A stretch of 64,000 nucleotides of DNA from UBA1672 sp033851915 (GCA_033851915.1 JAWSVM010000003.1:186001-250000), one strand, 5' to 3'. Shown: positions 52,379-61,646, numbered from the stretch's first letter. Notes: generated by a model not told the origin, from the letters alone. Made by a program: numbers and translations.

Positions 52379-53590
52379 CTAGCTCATCTCCTTAAGAGTT
52401 TTGTCGATAATCTTAAGGGCTTCTTGGGCTTCTTCCATTTTTATAAGCAAGGGCGGGGTGAGGCGCAATGTTGCTTTACCGGCTTGCGTTGCCATCAATC
52501 CGTTTTTCTGTAATGCAGAGAGCAACTCTTTAATATCGAATGTTGTATCAATACCAATCATCAAACCTTTACCGCGGATCTCCGTGATTTTATTGGATGT
52601 ACGTTGAATTTGTTGCAGTCCGTTAACTAAGTAAGCGGAGACGTCGTTGGCATGAGCCAAAAATCCATCACTTAAAATCTCGTTCATCACTGTTGCTGCA
52701 ACGGCGCAAGCCAGAGGGTTTCCGCCATATGTTGTGCCGTGCGTGCCAACTGTGATTGCATCACCGAATTTCTTCTTTGCGACCATCGCACCAACAGGGA
52801 AGCCGCCGCCCATGCCTTTGGCAAGGCAGGCTATATCCGGTTCGGTTACGCCATCAGGTGTATCGAAGGCTTCGTAAGCGAAGAACGTTCCTAAACGCCC
52901 CATGCCTGCTTGAATTTCGTCAAAGATCAGGCATATATTATGTTTATCACAGATCGTTCTTAGTTCTGCGAGGAAGTATGGATTTGCTGGGGTCAAGCCA
53001 CCTTCACCTTGTATGGGTTCAATAATGATTGCAGCAGTATTTTCGGTCACCAACGATCTGACAGAGCCTGCATCGTTGAATTCCGCGAAATGTACGCCAT
53101 CTAAATAGGGCGCGAAGAAGGGTTGAACATTACGTTTTTCTGTGACGCTGGCCGAGCCGTATGTGCGGCCATGGAATGAGTCCTTGAAGGCGATGATTTC
53201 ATTGCAATCATGCCCTTTATTTTCGTATGCCCATTTACGCGCACATTTCAGCGCCGCTTCAACGCTCTCTGTTCCGCTGTTTGAGAAATAGACAAGGTCG
53301 AAGCAACCATTATCAATCAGGATCTGCGCGGCTTCCAGTTTTTCCTTCGTGGCATAAGAGGCCTGACACGTCATAAGGCGTTTGGCTTGCTTATTGATAG
53401 TTTTCAGCATCTTAGGATGCGCATGCCCAAGGGAGGCCACGGCAATGCCCGCCGCGAAATCAATATATTTCTTACCGTCCGTGTCGTAAGAATAAACCCC
53501 TTCACCGTGATCCATCACCACAGGCTGCGCGTTATAGGTGTTCACCAATATCTCTTCGGTTTGTTTGATAATGTCAGTTGCGTTTGTCAT
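52379..53590 (-). CDS. argD: Acetylornithine aminotransferase
   Basis: ArgD transfers an amino group from glutamate to N-acetylglutamate semialdehyde with PLP. The 403-residue class III aminotransferase has DFAAGIAVASLGHAHP near 46, LIFDEIQAGMGRLGTF near 215 and the PLP lysine in ACLAKGMGGGFPVGA near 250. I chose the ATG at 53590 (MTNATDIIKQ), because a strong GGAGG lies 8 bp upstream; the ATG 13 codons earlier overlaps argB. It starts 1 bp after the argB stop. Confidence 0.95.
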   Translation of the reverse strand: MTNATDIIKQTEEILVNTYNAQPVVMDHGEGVYSYDTDGKKYIDFAAGIAVASLGHAHPKMLKTINKQAKRLMTCQASYATKEKLEAAQILIDNGCFDLVYFSNSGTESVEAALKCARKWAYENKGHDCNEIIAFKDSFHGRTYGSASVTEKRNVQPFFAPYLDGVHFAEFNDAGSVRSLVTENTAAIIIEPIQGEGGLTPANPYFLAELRTICDKHNICLIFDEIQAGMGRLGTFFAYEAFDTPDGVTEPDIACLAKGMGGGFPVGAMVAKKKFGDAITVGTHGTTYGGNPLACAVAATVMNEILSDGFLAHANDVSAYLVNGLQQIQRTSNKITEIRGKGLMIGIDTTFDIKELLSALQKNGLMATQAGKATLRLTPPLLIKMEEAQEALKIIDKTLKEMS

Positions 53591-53591
53591 G

Positions 53592-54491
53592 TTATTTTCC
53601 TCCAATAGCTTTTTGTACTTCGACTTCATTCATATAATTTTCACGTTCTGACTCCCGCAGCAGCATCGTGCCGGGGCCAACAGATTCAAATATTTCCTTG
53701 GACAGTGCATTATCGCGCAGGCCGTTAATCAGGTGGATGCGACTAACCCCTGCATCAAGGGCGTCTTGGCAATTCTCCATCTTCACTTTCATGCCATCAG
53801 TGACCGTACCATCGGCGATATAACCTTGTATCTGCGCATCGGTAATCAGCAGAGCAGTTTCGCCCGCTACCTTCACGCCGTCAACATTACTCATGAATAT
53901 CAGCTTATCTGCATCCAATCCGGCGGCAAGCTCGGTTGCGATGGTGTCGGCATTGATATTGCACAAATCACCATCTTCACTGATCGCGATACAAGGGCAG
54001 GCGATAAAGCCCGTTACCTTTAACTGGCGCAGAATAGGGCGGATATTAATGCCTTTGATATCACCGACAAAACCATAATCAACGGGCTTCTTCGGGCGTA
54101 AAACCACGTTCATCCAACCTGATGGAACAACGTTAAAGGACAGCCCCTCCAGATTATTACCATGCATCGCTTCAGATATTTTAAGTGAAAGGTCGCCGCC
54201 AATCACTTCGCGGATAACGCTCATTGTTGCTGCGTCTGTGATGCGTCTGCCGTCGTTCTTTTTAATCTCTACACCACGTTTTTCAAGCGCCGCGTCAATG
54301 GCATTCCCGCCGCCATAAATCAAGATCACTTTAATGCCGTGATGGGTTAGCTCTCTGATATTGGCGATCAGATTATTGCGCGCGTCTTCGTTTTCAATGA
54401 CGCTGCCGCTGGCTTTGACGATGAAAAGATTGTCGCGGAACTTGCTTTCATAGAATGCATTTATAAAAAAATCAGGCAGTTTCTTTTTCAT
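53592..54491 (-). CDS. argB: Acetylglutamate kinase
   Basis: The 299-residue amino-acid kinase would phosphorylate N-acetylglutamate. It has the Lys/Gly start VKASGSVIENEDAR near 25 and an ATP-binding YGGGNAIDAAL near 58. The latter replaces the HGGG found in most ArgB proteins, so it is a divergent member. The kinase core ends near residue 280 with SVGPGTML. The context, between argC and argD, supports the assignment. The divergence leaves open a different acyl-glutamate substrate. Confidence 0.85.
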   Translation of the reverse strand: MKKKLPDFFINAFYESKFRDNLFIVKASGSVIENEDARNNLIANIRELTHHGIKVILIYGGGNAIDAALEKRGVEIKKNDGRRITDAATMSVIREVIGGDLSLKISEAMHGNNLEGLSFNVVPSGWMNVVLRPKKPVDYGFVGDIKGINIRPILRQLKVTGFIACPCIAISEDGDLCNINADTIATELAAGLDADKLIFMSNVDGVKVAGETALLITDAQIQGYIADGTVTDGMKVKMENCQDALDAGVSRIHLINGLRDNALSKEIFESVGPGTMLLRESERENYMNEVEVQKAIGGK

Positions 54492-54502
54492 TGTTTTTAT
54501 CC

Positions 54503-55492
54503 TTAAGGGTAAACAGGGCTGAGTGAGAGCAGGCCAAGCGTCTCGTCATAACCACACATTAAATTCATGTTCTGCACCGCGCAACCTGCCGCGCCTTTAA
54601 CCAGATTATCAATCACGCCTTGAACGATGTATTCGCCTTCACTGACGCGTTGAAAACTAAGGTCGCAAAAATTTGATCCCACGACATTGGCTAGCGCAAC
54701 AGTGTTCATAACGCGTACAAATGGGCTGTCACTATAGGCATTCTCGGTTTCAACGTCTTTATCGGTCGTAATAAACGCCGTTGCAAAAATCCCTCGCACA
54801 AATGGGCCCGAGGTTGGCACAAAATTAAGCTGTTCAGCTTTAATCTGCGCGCTTCTGCAAATCTCGGGAATATGTCTGTGCTTGTTGATGTTATAGCTTT
54901 TCATGTTATGCGAGCGCACAGGGTGGTGTGTGCCGTCACTGGCTGATTTACCCGATCCACTAGAGCCCGTAATCGCCATAATATCCACGTGTTTGATTGC
55001 CCCCGCAAAAGGATAGAGCATAAGCTGTGAGAGCAGGGCGAAGCACCCCGGGTTGGCCACGATATTGGCATTGGCAATTTTGTGATGCTCCACCAGTTCA
55101 GGCAATCCATAGACCGCGCTTTTCAGTAACTCGGGATAGATATGCGGCACGTTGTAATGCTTTTCATACGTTTCCACATCATCAAGACGGAAATCCGCCG
55201 ATAAATCGATGATTTTCACCTTACCATGCAGCGCCGCCACCGTATCTTGCGCGGTTTTATGCGGCAGGCACAAAAACACAACGTCGCTGTCTTGCGCGAT
55301 CACATCCAGATCAGGGTTACTGATTTTGATATCCATATGCGCAAGATGCGGGTAAACATCGCCAATTGGCGTGTTGTTATGTTGGCGTGACGTAACATGG
55401 GCGAGTGATACTTCCGGATGTGCATTTAACATCCGTAGTAATTCCAGCCCCGTATAGCCGGTTATGCCGATAATTGATACGCGTGTAACCAT
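54503..55492 (-). CDS. argC: N-acetyl-gamma-glutamyl-phosphate reductase
   Basis: ArgC reduces N-acetylglutamyl phosphate to the semialdehyde with NADPH. The 329-residue type 1 protein has SIIGITGYTGLELLRML at the start, the catalytic Cys in VANPGCFALLSQL near 142 and a substrate-binding HHPVRSHNMKSYNINKHRH near 190. I chose the ATG at 55492 (MVTRVSIIG); the one eight codons upstream lacks a ribosome-binding site. The gene overlaps the end of the P-loop gene by 31 bp, so it is probably translationally coupled to it. Confidence 0.94.
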   Translation of the reverse strand: MVTRVSIIGITGYTGLELLRMLNAHPEVSLAHVTSRQHNNTPIGDVYPHLAHMDIKISNPDLDVIAQDSDVVFLCLPHKTAQDTVAALHGKVKIIDLSADFRLDDVETYEKHYNVPHIYPELLKSAVYGLPELVEHHKIANANIVANPGCFALLSQLMLYPFAGAIKHVDIMAITGSSGSGKSASDGTHHPVRSHNMKSYNINKHRHIPEICRSAQIKAEQLNFVPTSGPFVRGIFATAFITTDKDVETENAYSDSPFVRVMNTVALANVVGSNFCDLSFQRVSEGEYIVQGVIDNLVKGAAGCAVQNMNLMCGYDETLGLLSLSPVYP

Positions 55493-56526
55493 CTTGATAT
55501 CACCAAATCCATCCATTCATTCGTCGGGTTAAAAGCATTATAAACGATCACATCCAGTTCGTTTTTGATAATGCCTTGTCCAACCTCGTTATCTGTTACA
55601 GGGCCACTGATCACGTCAATGGGCACGCCAATTGCCGCGCATCCCCGTGCCAAGCCAATTGCGCCAATCGGATCACCTGCACAGCCAATATGCAAACGCA
55701 CGTTTTTCTGTATCTCCGGCGTTTTGAGGATTGCATCAACGCCGTAATGCCCCATTAATCCATCGCCAAATTCAACAATAATTGCGTCCGGTTTGTCTTT
55801 GCTCAAATATTCAATTGCGCCTTTGGTCATCTCGACCATCGCCGCATCATCAATATTCGCGGTGGAGGTAATCCCCGCATCAACAAATGATACCGCGTTA
55901 TAAACGCCGTAATCTTGCATTTTATAAAGATCACGTAGCGCGCCAACCCCTGTCAACTTCGTTCCTGCCAGTTTCATGCCCATATGGGTAAGCGTCTTGA
56001 TAATCTCTGTCGCAACCGTGGTCTTGCCGCTATCCATGCTCGTGCCTGTAACAATAATCAGCGGAATATCGCTCTTCATTGTGCTTGTTGGCTTAAACAG
56101 CATTTTTTGCTTAATGTTGAGCTGCTTACCTTTACGGGTAATACCACCCAATATACGGATGCGCATTGGGTCGCCAACTTCTTTGGTGTTGGCACTGGTA
56201 CATTCGCCTGCCACGCCGCCAAAATTCAGTAAGTGGATAATATCTCCTGCTTTCAGAGATTTTGGTAAATCTCCGACAAAGCCTTTAAGAGCCCGTCTTT
56301 GCCCCAAAGCAACGGCAACAATATCACCCTTTTTCAGTTTCGACATCCGGCCGGAGGGCAATTCCATCTCGTTATAAATCGTCTTGTCATCAAGGATTTC
56401 CGCGGCCAAAACCGTTCCCATCTCGCAAGATAGGTTGGTGTTTGGATCATCAATGATGTGTTCGTTATGTTTCAGATCCAAATTCTTGGTAACGGAACTA
56501 ATTTTGTCTATAAATATTTTCGTCAT
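55462..56526 (-). CDS. Uncharacterised P-loop protein leading the arg operon
   Basis: The 354-residue protein has an N-terminal region (1-140) with beta-rich blocks such as GDIVAVALGQRRALKGF and a C-terminal P-loop NTPase-like region (about 150-350). The Walker A is GTSMDSGKTTVATEI, with similarity to dethiobiotin synthetase, MobB and DUF1611 C-terminal domains. DAIIVEFGDGLMGHYG (about 250) and IDVISGPVTDNEVG are further conserved-looking blocks. I do not know its reaction. The overlap with argC makes a role in arginine synthesis or its control likely. A ligase or transferase acting on glutamate or N-acetyl derivatives is one possibility. Confidence 0.7.
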   Translation of the reverse strand: MTKIFIDKISSVTKNLDLKHNEHIIDDPNTNLSCEMGTVLAAEILDDKTIYNEMELPSGRMSKLKKGDIVAVALGQRRALKGFVGDLPKSLKAGDIIHLLNFGGVAGECTSANTKEVGDPMRIRILGGITRKGKQLNIKQKMLFKPTSTMKSDIPLIIVTGTSMDSGKTTVATEIIKTLTHMGMKLAGTKLTGVGALRDLYKMQDYGVYNAVSFVDAGITSTANIDDAAMVEMTKGAIEYLSKDKPDAIIVEFGDGLMGHYGVDAILKTPEIQKNVRLHIGCAGDPIGAIGLARGCAAIGVPIDVISGPVTDNEVGQGIIKNELDVIVYNAFNPTNEWMDLVISRWLHAYQLSA

Positions 56527-56843
56527 CTCGTTATTTCCATTTATCTTGAGGTCACGTTATTATCGCATGCCTCACGTATTTTTATACGCTTTGCCGTTTC
56601 TTAAACGACAAATATTGTTAACAATAAAATGCCCCAAAAAGGCGGCGTAAGCAATTGATTTTTTAAGAGAACAGGCCTGAATGCGGGGAATATGAAATGC
56701 TATAGGTTAGGCAACAAAAACGCCTCGCAAAGAGAGTGGCTCTAGCGGGTAAGTCGTCGTAATTGTATTGTCGCGTATCTATTCATGGGCTATGAAAACC
56801 ATATATGAGGGCGCAGTGTCAAGGGAATTGTGAAAGGAAAAGG
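56527..56843. other. Intergenic region between the amidohydrolase and arg-operon P-loop gene
   Basis: These 317 bases lie downstream of the amidohydrolase (which ends at 56844) and upstream of the arg operon. They hold the 14-bp palindrome and presumably the arg promoter. I found no open frame, tRNA or convincing terminator. Confidence 0.5.
56613..56626. promoter_or_regulatory. Perfect 14-bp palindrome upstream of the arg operon
   Basis: TATTGTTAACAATA lies about 90 bp before the start of the P-loop gene. It is perfectly symmetrical with no spacer. It could be an operator, but it does not match an ArgR box I know. Confidence 0.35.
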
Positions 56844-58031
56844 TTAGCCTTTCAGCGTATCTTCAACCAGCCGCACCCAGTATTCAGTGGCAATCGGTAT
56901 AAGATCATCATTAAAATCGTATCCGGCGTTATGTAGCCCTTGAGAGCAGCGGTGTTCTGCATCACCTTCAATGGCTTGGCCGATTTTAATATAAGCACCG
57001 GGTCTTACCTGTAAAAATGCCCCGAAATCTTCACCGCCCATAGAAGGATTTCCGTCGGTTTTCACGACAGCACCTTGTGATTTTGCAATTTCCACACAAA
57101 TTTTTGCATGTTTAGGATCGTTGACTGTTGGTTCTATCATGCGGGTATATTTGTAATGCGTTGTTGCGCCGTAGCTTTGGGCGATGCCCGATGATATTTC
57201 ACCAATGCGCTTTTCTATCTTTGTTTTGAGTGTTTCGGAATAGGTGCGCACCGTTCCAGTGAGGGTAACTTGATCTGCTATGACATTAAATGCGCCTGTA
57301 CCGCCATTGATGTTTGTGATGCTGAGCACCGCAGGGTCCAAAGGATCAGCTTCCCGACTGACGATTATTTGAAGACCGTTGACGATTTGCGCCGCGATCG
57401 TGATTGGGTCAATGAGTGTATGTGGCTTAGAGGCATGACCGCCTTTGCCCTGAATGGTAATCTCAAAAGCATCAACGCTGGCCATAGTGGGGCCTTCGTT
57501 AATATCGAATTGCCCGAGTGGTGCGTAAGGCCAGTTATGCATGGCGTAGATAGCATCACAGGGAAAGCGTTCAAACAGCCCGTCTTTCATCATGGCGCGT
57601 GCGCCTTCACCAGTTTCTTCTGCTGGTTGAAATATAAGATTAAGAACACCATCAAAACTATTGTTTTCTTTTAAATATTTTGCTGTAGAGAGTAAGCATG
57701 TGCTGTGCCCGTCATGGCCGCAGCCATGCATCTTTCCATCTATTTTCGAAATCCAGTCTTTATTCGGTGTTTCCGTGATATCCAGCGCGTCCATATCTGC
57801 GCGCAGAGCAATTACTTTGCCTGAAATGTTGGATTGCCCATGAATCGTTGCAACGATGCCCGTTTCCCCGCCAATGCCCCGTTCATGCTCAATACCCCAA
57901 GTGGATAGTTTTGAGGCAATAAAATCGCTGATAAAGCTTTCCTCAAAAGAGGTTTGCGGGTTTTGGTGCATTTCTCTGCGATAGGCTGCAAACTCATTTT
58001 TCAGAGCTTGGATAGAATTTCGGATTTTCAT
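56844..58031 (-). CDS. M20D-family amidohydrolase (peptidase M20)
   Basis: The 395-residue metallo-amidohydrolase has the zinc ligands in MHGCGHDGHS (Cys/His, about 100), PAEETGEGARAM near 132 and MGGEDFGAFLQV near 350, with the lid domain between 180 and 290. Family members remove acyl groups from amino acids or hydrolyse indole-amino-acid conjugates and hippurate. I chose the ATG at 58031 (MKIRNSIQAL), 5 bp after yejE; the earlier ATG overlaps yejE. It could supply the acetylornithine deacetylase activity missing from the window, which is speculation. Confidence 0.85.
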   Translation of the reverse strand: MKIRNSIQALKNEFAAYRREMHQNPQTSFEESFISDFIASKLSTWGIEHERGIGGETGIVATIHGQSNISGKVIALRADMDALDITETPNKDWISKIDGKMHGCGHDGHSTCLLSTAKYLKENNSFDGVLNLIFQPAEETGEGARAMMKDGLFERFPCDAIYAMHNWPYAPLGQFDINEGPTMASVDAFEITIQGKGGHASKPHTLIDPITIAAQIVNGLQIIVSREADPLDPAVLSITNINGGTGAFNVIADQVTLTGTVRTYSETLKTKIEKRIGEISSGIAQSYGATTHYKYTRMIEPTVNDPKHAKICVEIAKSQGAVVKTDGNPSMGGEDFGAFLQVRPGAYIKIGQAIEGDAEHRCSQGLHNAGYDFNDDLIPIATEYWVRLVEDTLKG

Positions 58032-58035
58032 AGGC

Positions 58036-59073
58036 TTATAAACTCGTTTTACGTGGGTCAAAGGCATCGCGTACTGCTTCACCAATAAAGGTTAGCAGTA
58101 TTAACATAACCGCTAATGATAGGAATGCGCAAATTCCAAGCCATGGGGCATGAAGATTGTTTTTACCTTGAGAGAGTAATTCCCCTAAAGACGGGCTGCC
58201 CGGTGGCATACCCAGACCCAGAAAATCCAACGCAGTAAGTGATGTAATTGCCGCTGTCAGGATGAACGGCATAAAGGTGACGGTTGCGACCATGGCATTG
58301 GGCAGAACGTGTCGCCACATAATCACGGGATCAGATACACCAAGCGCACCGGCGGCGCGGACATAGTCAAAATTACGGGCGCGTAAGAATTCGGCGCGCA
58401 CCACATCAACAAGGCTAAGCCATTTAAACAGCAGCAAGATAAACAGCAACACCCAAAAACTGGGGGTAAAGATACTGGCGAAAATAATCAGGATGTAGAG
58501 TGAGGGCAAACTCGACCATACCTCAATGACCCGCTGCATCACCAGATCAACCTTGCCGCCGTAATAGCCTTGTATCGCACCTGCCGTGACCCCGATAACA
58601 GTGCTGAGCAACGTCAGAATCAGGCCGAATAATACCGATATCCGAAAGCCGTAGATAACCCGCGCGCTTACATCGCGCCCCTGATCATCCGTGCCCAGCC
58701 AATTGACACTGTCGGGCGGGGTGGGGGCAGGTTGGCTCAAATTATAGTTAATCGTGTCATAGTAAAATGGAATCGGCGGCCACAACATCCAGCCCGCTTT
58801 ACCGTCTGCTCCTTGAATCAGCTCTTGCACAAAAGTGTCGCGGTACTCCGCTTCGGTTTCAAAATCGCCGCCAAATGTTGTTTCGGGGTAATTAACAAAA
58901 ACGGGAAAATACAGGCTGCCCTTATAGCTGAGCATAATTGGTTTATCATTGGCGATCAGCTCCGCGCCCAAAGCTACCCCTAAAAGCACTAGGAATATCC
59001 ATAGACTCCAGAAACCGCGCTTATTCGCACGGAACTGGGAAAGACGACGCTGGGTGATCGGTGAAAGATTCAT
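58036..59073 (-). CDS. yejE: ABC transporter permease (YejE/OppC type)
   Basis: The 345-residue inner-membrane permease has one N-terminal helix (about 21-40), a long periplasmic stretch and five helices in the C-terminal half. The coupling loop reads EFLRARNFDYVRAAGALGVSDP, close to the EAA motif of oligopeptide permeases, and the N-terminal stretch contains RGFWSLWIFLVLLGVALG. It partners the YejB-type permease 1.4 kb upstream and the YejF ATPase at 40 kb. It starts 38 bp after the MFS gene. Confidence 0.9.
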   Translation of the reverse strand: MNLSPITQRRLSQFRANKRGFWSLWIFLVLLGVALGAELIANDKPIMLSYKGSLYFPVFVNYPETTFGGDFETEAEYRDTFVQELIQGADGKAGWMLWPPIPFYYDTINYNLSQPAPTPPDSVNWLGTDDQGRDVSARVIYGFRISVLFGLILTLLSTVIGVTAGAIQGYYGGKVDLVMQRVIEVWSSLPSLYILIIFASIFTPSFWVLLFILLLFKWLSLVDVVRAEFLRARNFDYVRAAGALGVSDPVIMWRHVLPNAMVATVTFMPFILTAAITSLTALDFLGLGMPPGSPSLGELLSQGKNNLHAPWLGICAFLSLAVMLILLTFIGEAVRDAFDPRKTSL

Positions 59074-59111
59074 GAATTCACTATAACAAAATCCGGATAC
59101 GACAAAAGGGC

Positions 59112-60359
59112 TTAAGGATTCTTATCACCATCTTGTTGATGAGGGCGTTTTTCTTTCAGGCGAAATATCGAGGGCGCAAAATGTGCAGGCAGATGGACGA
59201 AGCTGTGTTTTCGTTCAATCTTTTCTCCGACAATGGATCTGTAAAACGCAATAATCAACAATATGCCCGTATACACGGCGAACATGACGAAAAACCATTC
59301 ATGTCCTGCATATGCCAGTAAAAACCCGCCCGCGATAGGGCCGATGGTTGATCCGATAGAGTTAAACAGAATCAGGGAACGACTTGCCGAGACGATTTGT
59401 GACTTCTTGATTTGGTCATGCATATGGGTGATTGAAACGCTGTAAAGCGATGTAATCATCCCGCCCAGCAAGAAAATCAAGATGTAGTAATGCGTATAAA
59501 CCGTAATTAAAACAGAGCAAATAATTGCAATGATAGTCGCTAGTTTGATGACTTTTCTGCGGTCTATTCTGTCAGATAATGAGCCTAGAAAGATAGGTAA
59601 GACGGCATTACCCAAAATATATATCGCCATGAAGATTGAAACCTCAGATCTGGACATGTCAATGGAGCTGGCATAAACAGGGCCAAGGCTGAGCATGGTG
59701 CTGCTGCATAATCCAGCGACAAACACGCCGGACATCGCCAAGGGAGATATTTTTATCATTTTCCGAAAAGAAATAGATTCGGGTTTTTGATAGCCTGGGG
59801 TGCGTTTGTTGGTCAGGGTTATTGGTGCAAGCGCAACGGAGATCAGTATTGAAACCAGTATAAACAGGTCAATCTTCGAGAGGGGCGCAAAATTAATCAG
59901 GAATTGCCCTGCGAAGAGACCACTATAGACAATCGAGACATAGGCGCTGAAAATCGTGCCGCGTTGCTCTTTGTTTGAAATCTTGTTGAGCCAGCTTTCC
60001 GCGATAATAAATATCCCCGAAAAACAAAACCCTGTCAGCAGGCGAATAGGAATCCATAGCCACGGATTAACAAACAGGCCATGCAGTAAAACGGTGGTGG
60101 ACGCCATAGAAGCAAGCGCGGCAAAAACGCGGATATGCCCAACCGATGCAATCATCTTCGGGACATACTGACATCCAATCAAAAAACCCGCGTAATACAT
60201 CGCCATAATAATGCCGGTGATCGCAACGGGGAAGCCTTCGCTGCTGGCACGTAAACCCAAAAGTGTACCTTGCAGGCCATTACTAATTGTAAGTATAAAA
60301 ATCCCGAAGAGTAGCGGCCAGACGGCCATAAGACGCTTTAGTGTTGACGAGTTGGACAT
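59112..60359 (-). CDS. MFS transporter (YcaD-like)
   Basis: The 415-residue protein has about 12 transmembrane helices in two halves. Residues about 105-140 contain WIPIRLLTGFCFSGIFI followed by ESWLNKISNKEQRG, the loop pattern of the YcaD/MFS_1 efflux group. The cytoplasmic loop LGSLSDRIDRRKVIK near 262 is the second MFS signature. The substrate is unknown. A CGGAGCC ribosome-binding site precedes the ATG. It lies between yejB and yejE, an unusual place for an unrelated transporter. Confidence 0.85.
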   Translation of the reverse strand: MSNSSTLKRLMAVWPLLFGIFILTISNGLQGTLLGLRASSEGFPVAITGIIMAMYYAGFLIGCQYVPKMIASVGHIRVFAALASMASTTVLLHGLFVNPWLWIPIRLLTGFCFSGIFIIAESWLNKISNKEQRGTIFSAYVSIVYSGLFAGQFLINFAPLSKIDLFILVSILISVALAPITLTNKRTPGYQKPESISFRKMIKISPLAMSGVFVAGLCSSTMLSLGPVYASSIDMSRSEVSIFMAIYILGNAVLPIFLGSLSDRIDRRKVIKLATIIAIICSVLITVYTHYYILIFLLGGMITSLYSVSITHMHDQIKKSQIVSASRSLILFNSIGSTIGPIAGGFLLAYAGHEWFFVMFAVYTGILLIIAFYRSIVGEKIERKHSFVHLPAHFAPSIFRLKEKRPHQQDGDKNP

Positions 60360-60450
60360 GATCGGCTCCGCTTTTTGCGGAAGCTATAGGCCTTATTTTT
60401 TGAGGCGTCAAGAAATATAATTCAGGAATATACTTGAGGATAGGGAGAGG

Positions 60451-61545
60451 CTATCCGCGGCTTTCAAAATCGATGCGCGGATCAATCCAGACATAGACCA
60501 AATCACGCAGTAAATGCATGACAAGGCTCATCAAAGAAAAAATATAGAGCGTGCCTAAAACCACAGGGTAATCACGGTTTATGATGCTCTCGTAACTCAG
60601 CAGGCCAAGGCCGTCGAGAGAGAAGATCACCTCGATCAACAGTGACCCCGTGAAAAATACAGAGATAAACAGTGCAGGAAAGCCTGCAATGACAATCAGC
60701 ATCGCATTGCGGAAGATATGCCCGTACAGCACTTTGTTTTCGGGCAGGCCTTTGGCACGCGCGGTCAGAACATATTGCTTGCCAATCTCATCCAGAAACG
60801 AATTCTTGGTCAACATGGTTAGGCTGGCAAAGCCGCTGACCACCATTGCGGCGGTTGGCAAAACCATATGCCATGCATAATCCAGCGCCGCTTCGATCAT
60901 GCTCATATCTTCCCACCCGTCAGAGGAAAGGCCGCGCAGAGGGAAAATATCCCAATATCGTCCACCCGCAAATAAAATGATCAGCAAAATGGCAAACATG
61001 AAAGAGGGGATAGCATAACCGACAAACACGGTCACGCTTGTCCATATATCAAAGCGCGATCCGTCATGGACGGCTTTCCTAATGCCTAAGGGAATGGAAA
61101 TCAGATAGATCAGCAATGTAGACCATAAGCCAAGCGAGATAGAGACCGGCATCTTTTCCAGCACCAGTTCCAGCACCCCGACATCACGGTAATAACTATC
61201 CCCCAGATTAAAGGTGAGATAGTTTTTGATCATGGTAAAAAAACGCACATGCGTCGGCTTATCAAAGCCATACATGGCCTCTAATTCTTTGATGAATTCA
61301 GGATCAAGGCCCTGCGCGCCCTTATAGTTGCTGTTCTGTCGGGCAGAGCTTGACAGAACATTGCCCATATCACCGCCGCCGCCGCTCAATCGCGCCGTTG
61401 CCGATGTGCCGTGCCCTTGCAACTCGGCGATCATTTTTTCAACGGGGCCGCCGGGAACGAATTGAATGATAACAAAGCTGACCAGCATAATGCCCAACAA
61501 CGTGGGAATCATCAAAAGACAGCGTTTAAGGATATAAGCAAACAT
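60451..61545 (-). CDS. yejB: ABC transporter permease (YejB/OppB type)
   Basis: The 364-residue permease begins with a helix and a segment FVIIQFVPGGPVEKMIAEL typical of YejB/OppB, has a long Gly/Ser-containing periplasmic loop (about 45-105), then five helices. The loop RAKGLPENKVLYGHIFRNAM carries the EAA-like sequence. It is the first of the yejB-MFS-yejE-amidohydrolase run. Confidence 0.9.
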   Translation of the reverse strand: MFAYILKRCLLMIPTLLGIMLVSFVIIQFVPGGPVEKMIAELQGHGTSATARLSGGGGDMGNVLSSSARQNSNYKGAQGLDPEFIKELEAMYGFDKPTHVRFFTMIKNYLTFNLGDSYYRDVGVLELVLEKMPVSISLGLWSTLLIYLISIPLGIRKAVHDGSRFDIWTSVTVFVGYAIPSFMFAILLIILFAGGRYWDIFPLRGLSSDGWEDMSMIEAALDYAWHMVLPTAAMVVSGFASLTMLTKNSFLDEIGKQYVLTARAKGLPENKVLYGHIFRNAMLIVIAGFPALFISVFFTGSLLIEVIFSLDGLGLLSYESIINRDYPVVLGTLYIFSLMSLVMHLLRDLVYVWIDPRIDFESRG

Positions 61546-61585
61546 AACCGATATGATATGGAGGATGCATCATCAAGTCCATGAA

Positions 61586-61616
61586 CAAAAAACAGCATAA
61601 AGAAGTTTTACGCTGC
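61586..61616 (-). terminator. Rho-independent terminator after the TPR gene
   Basis: On the minus strand CAGCGTAAA (61607-61615) and TTTATGCTG (61593-61601) form a 9-bp stem with one G-T pair and a 5-base loop, followed by a run of six T. It separates the TPR gene from the yej run. Confidence 0.8.
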
Positions 61617-61646
61617 TTTTCTTATATATGTTTTGATTTTGGCTGA

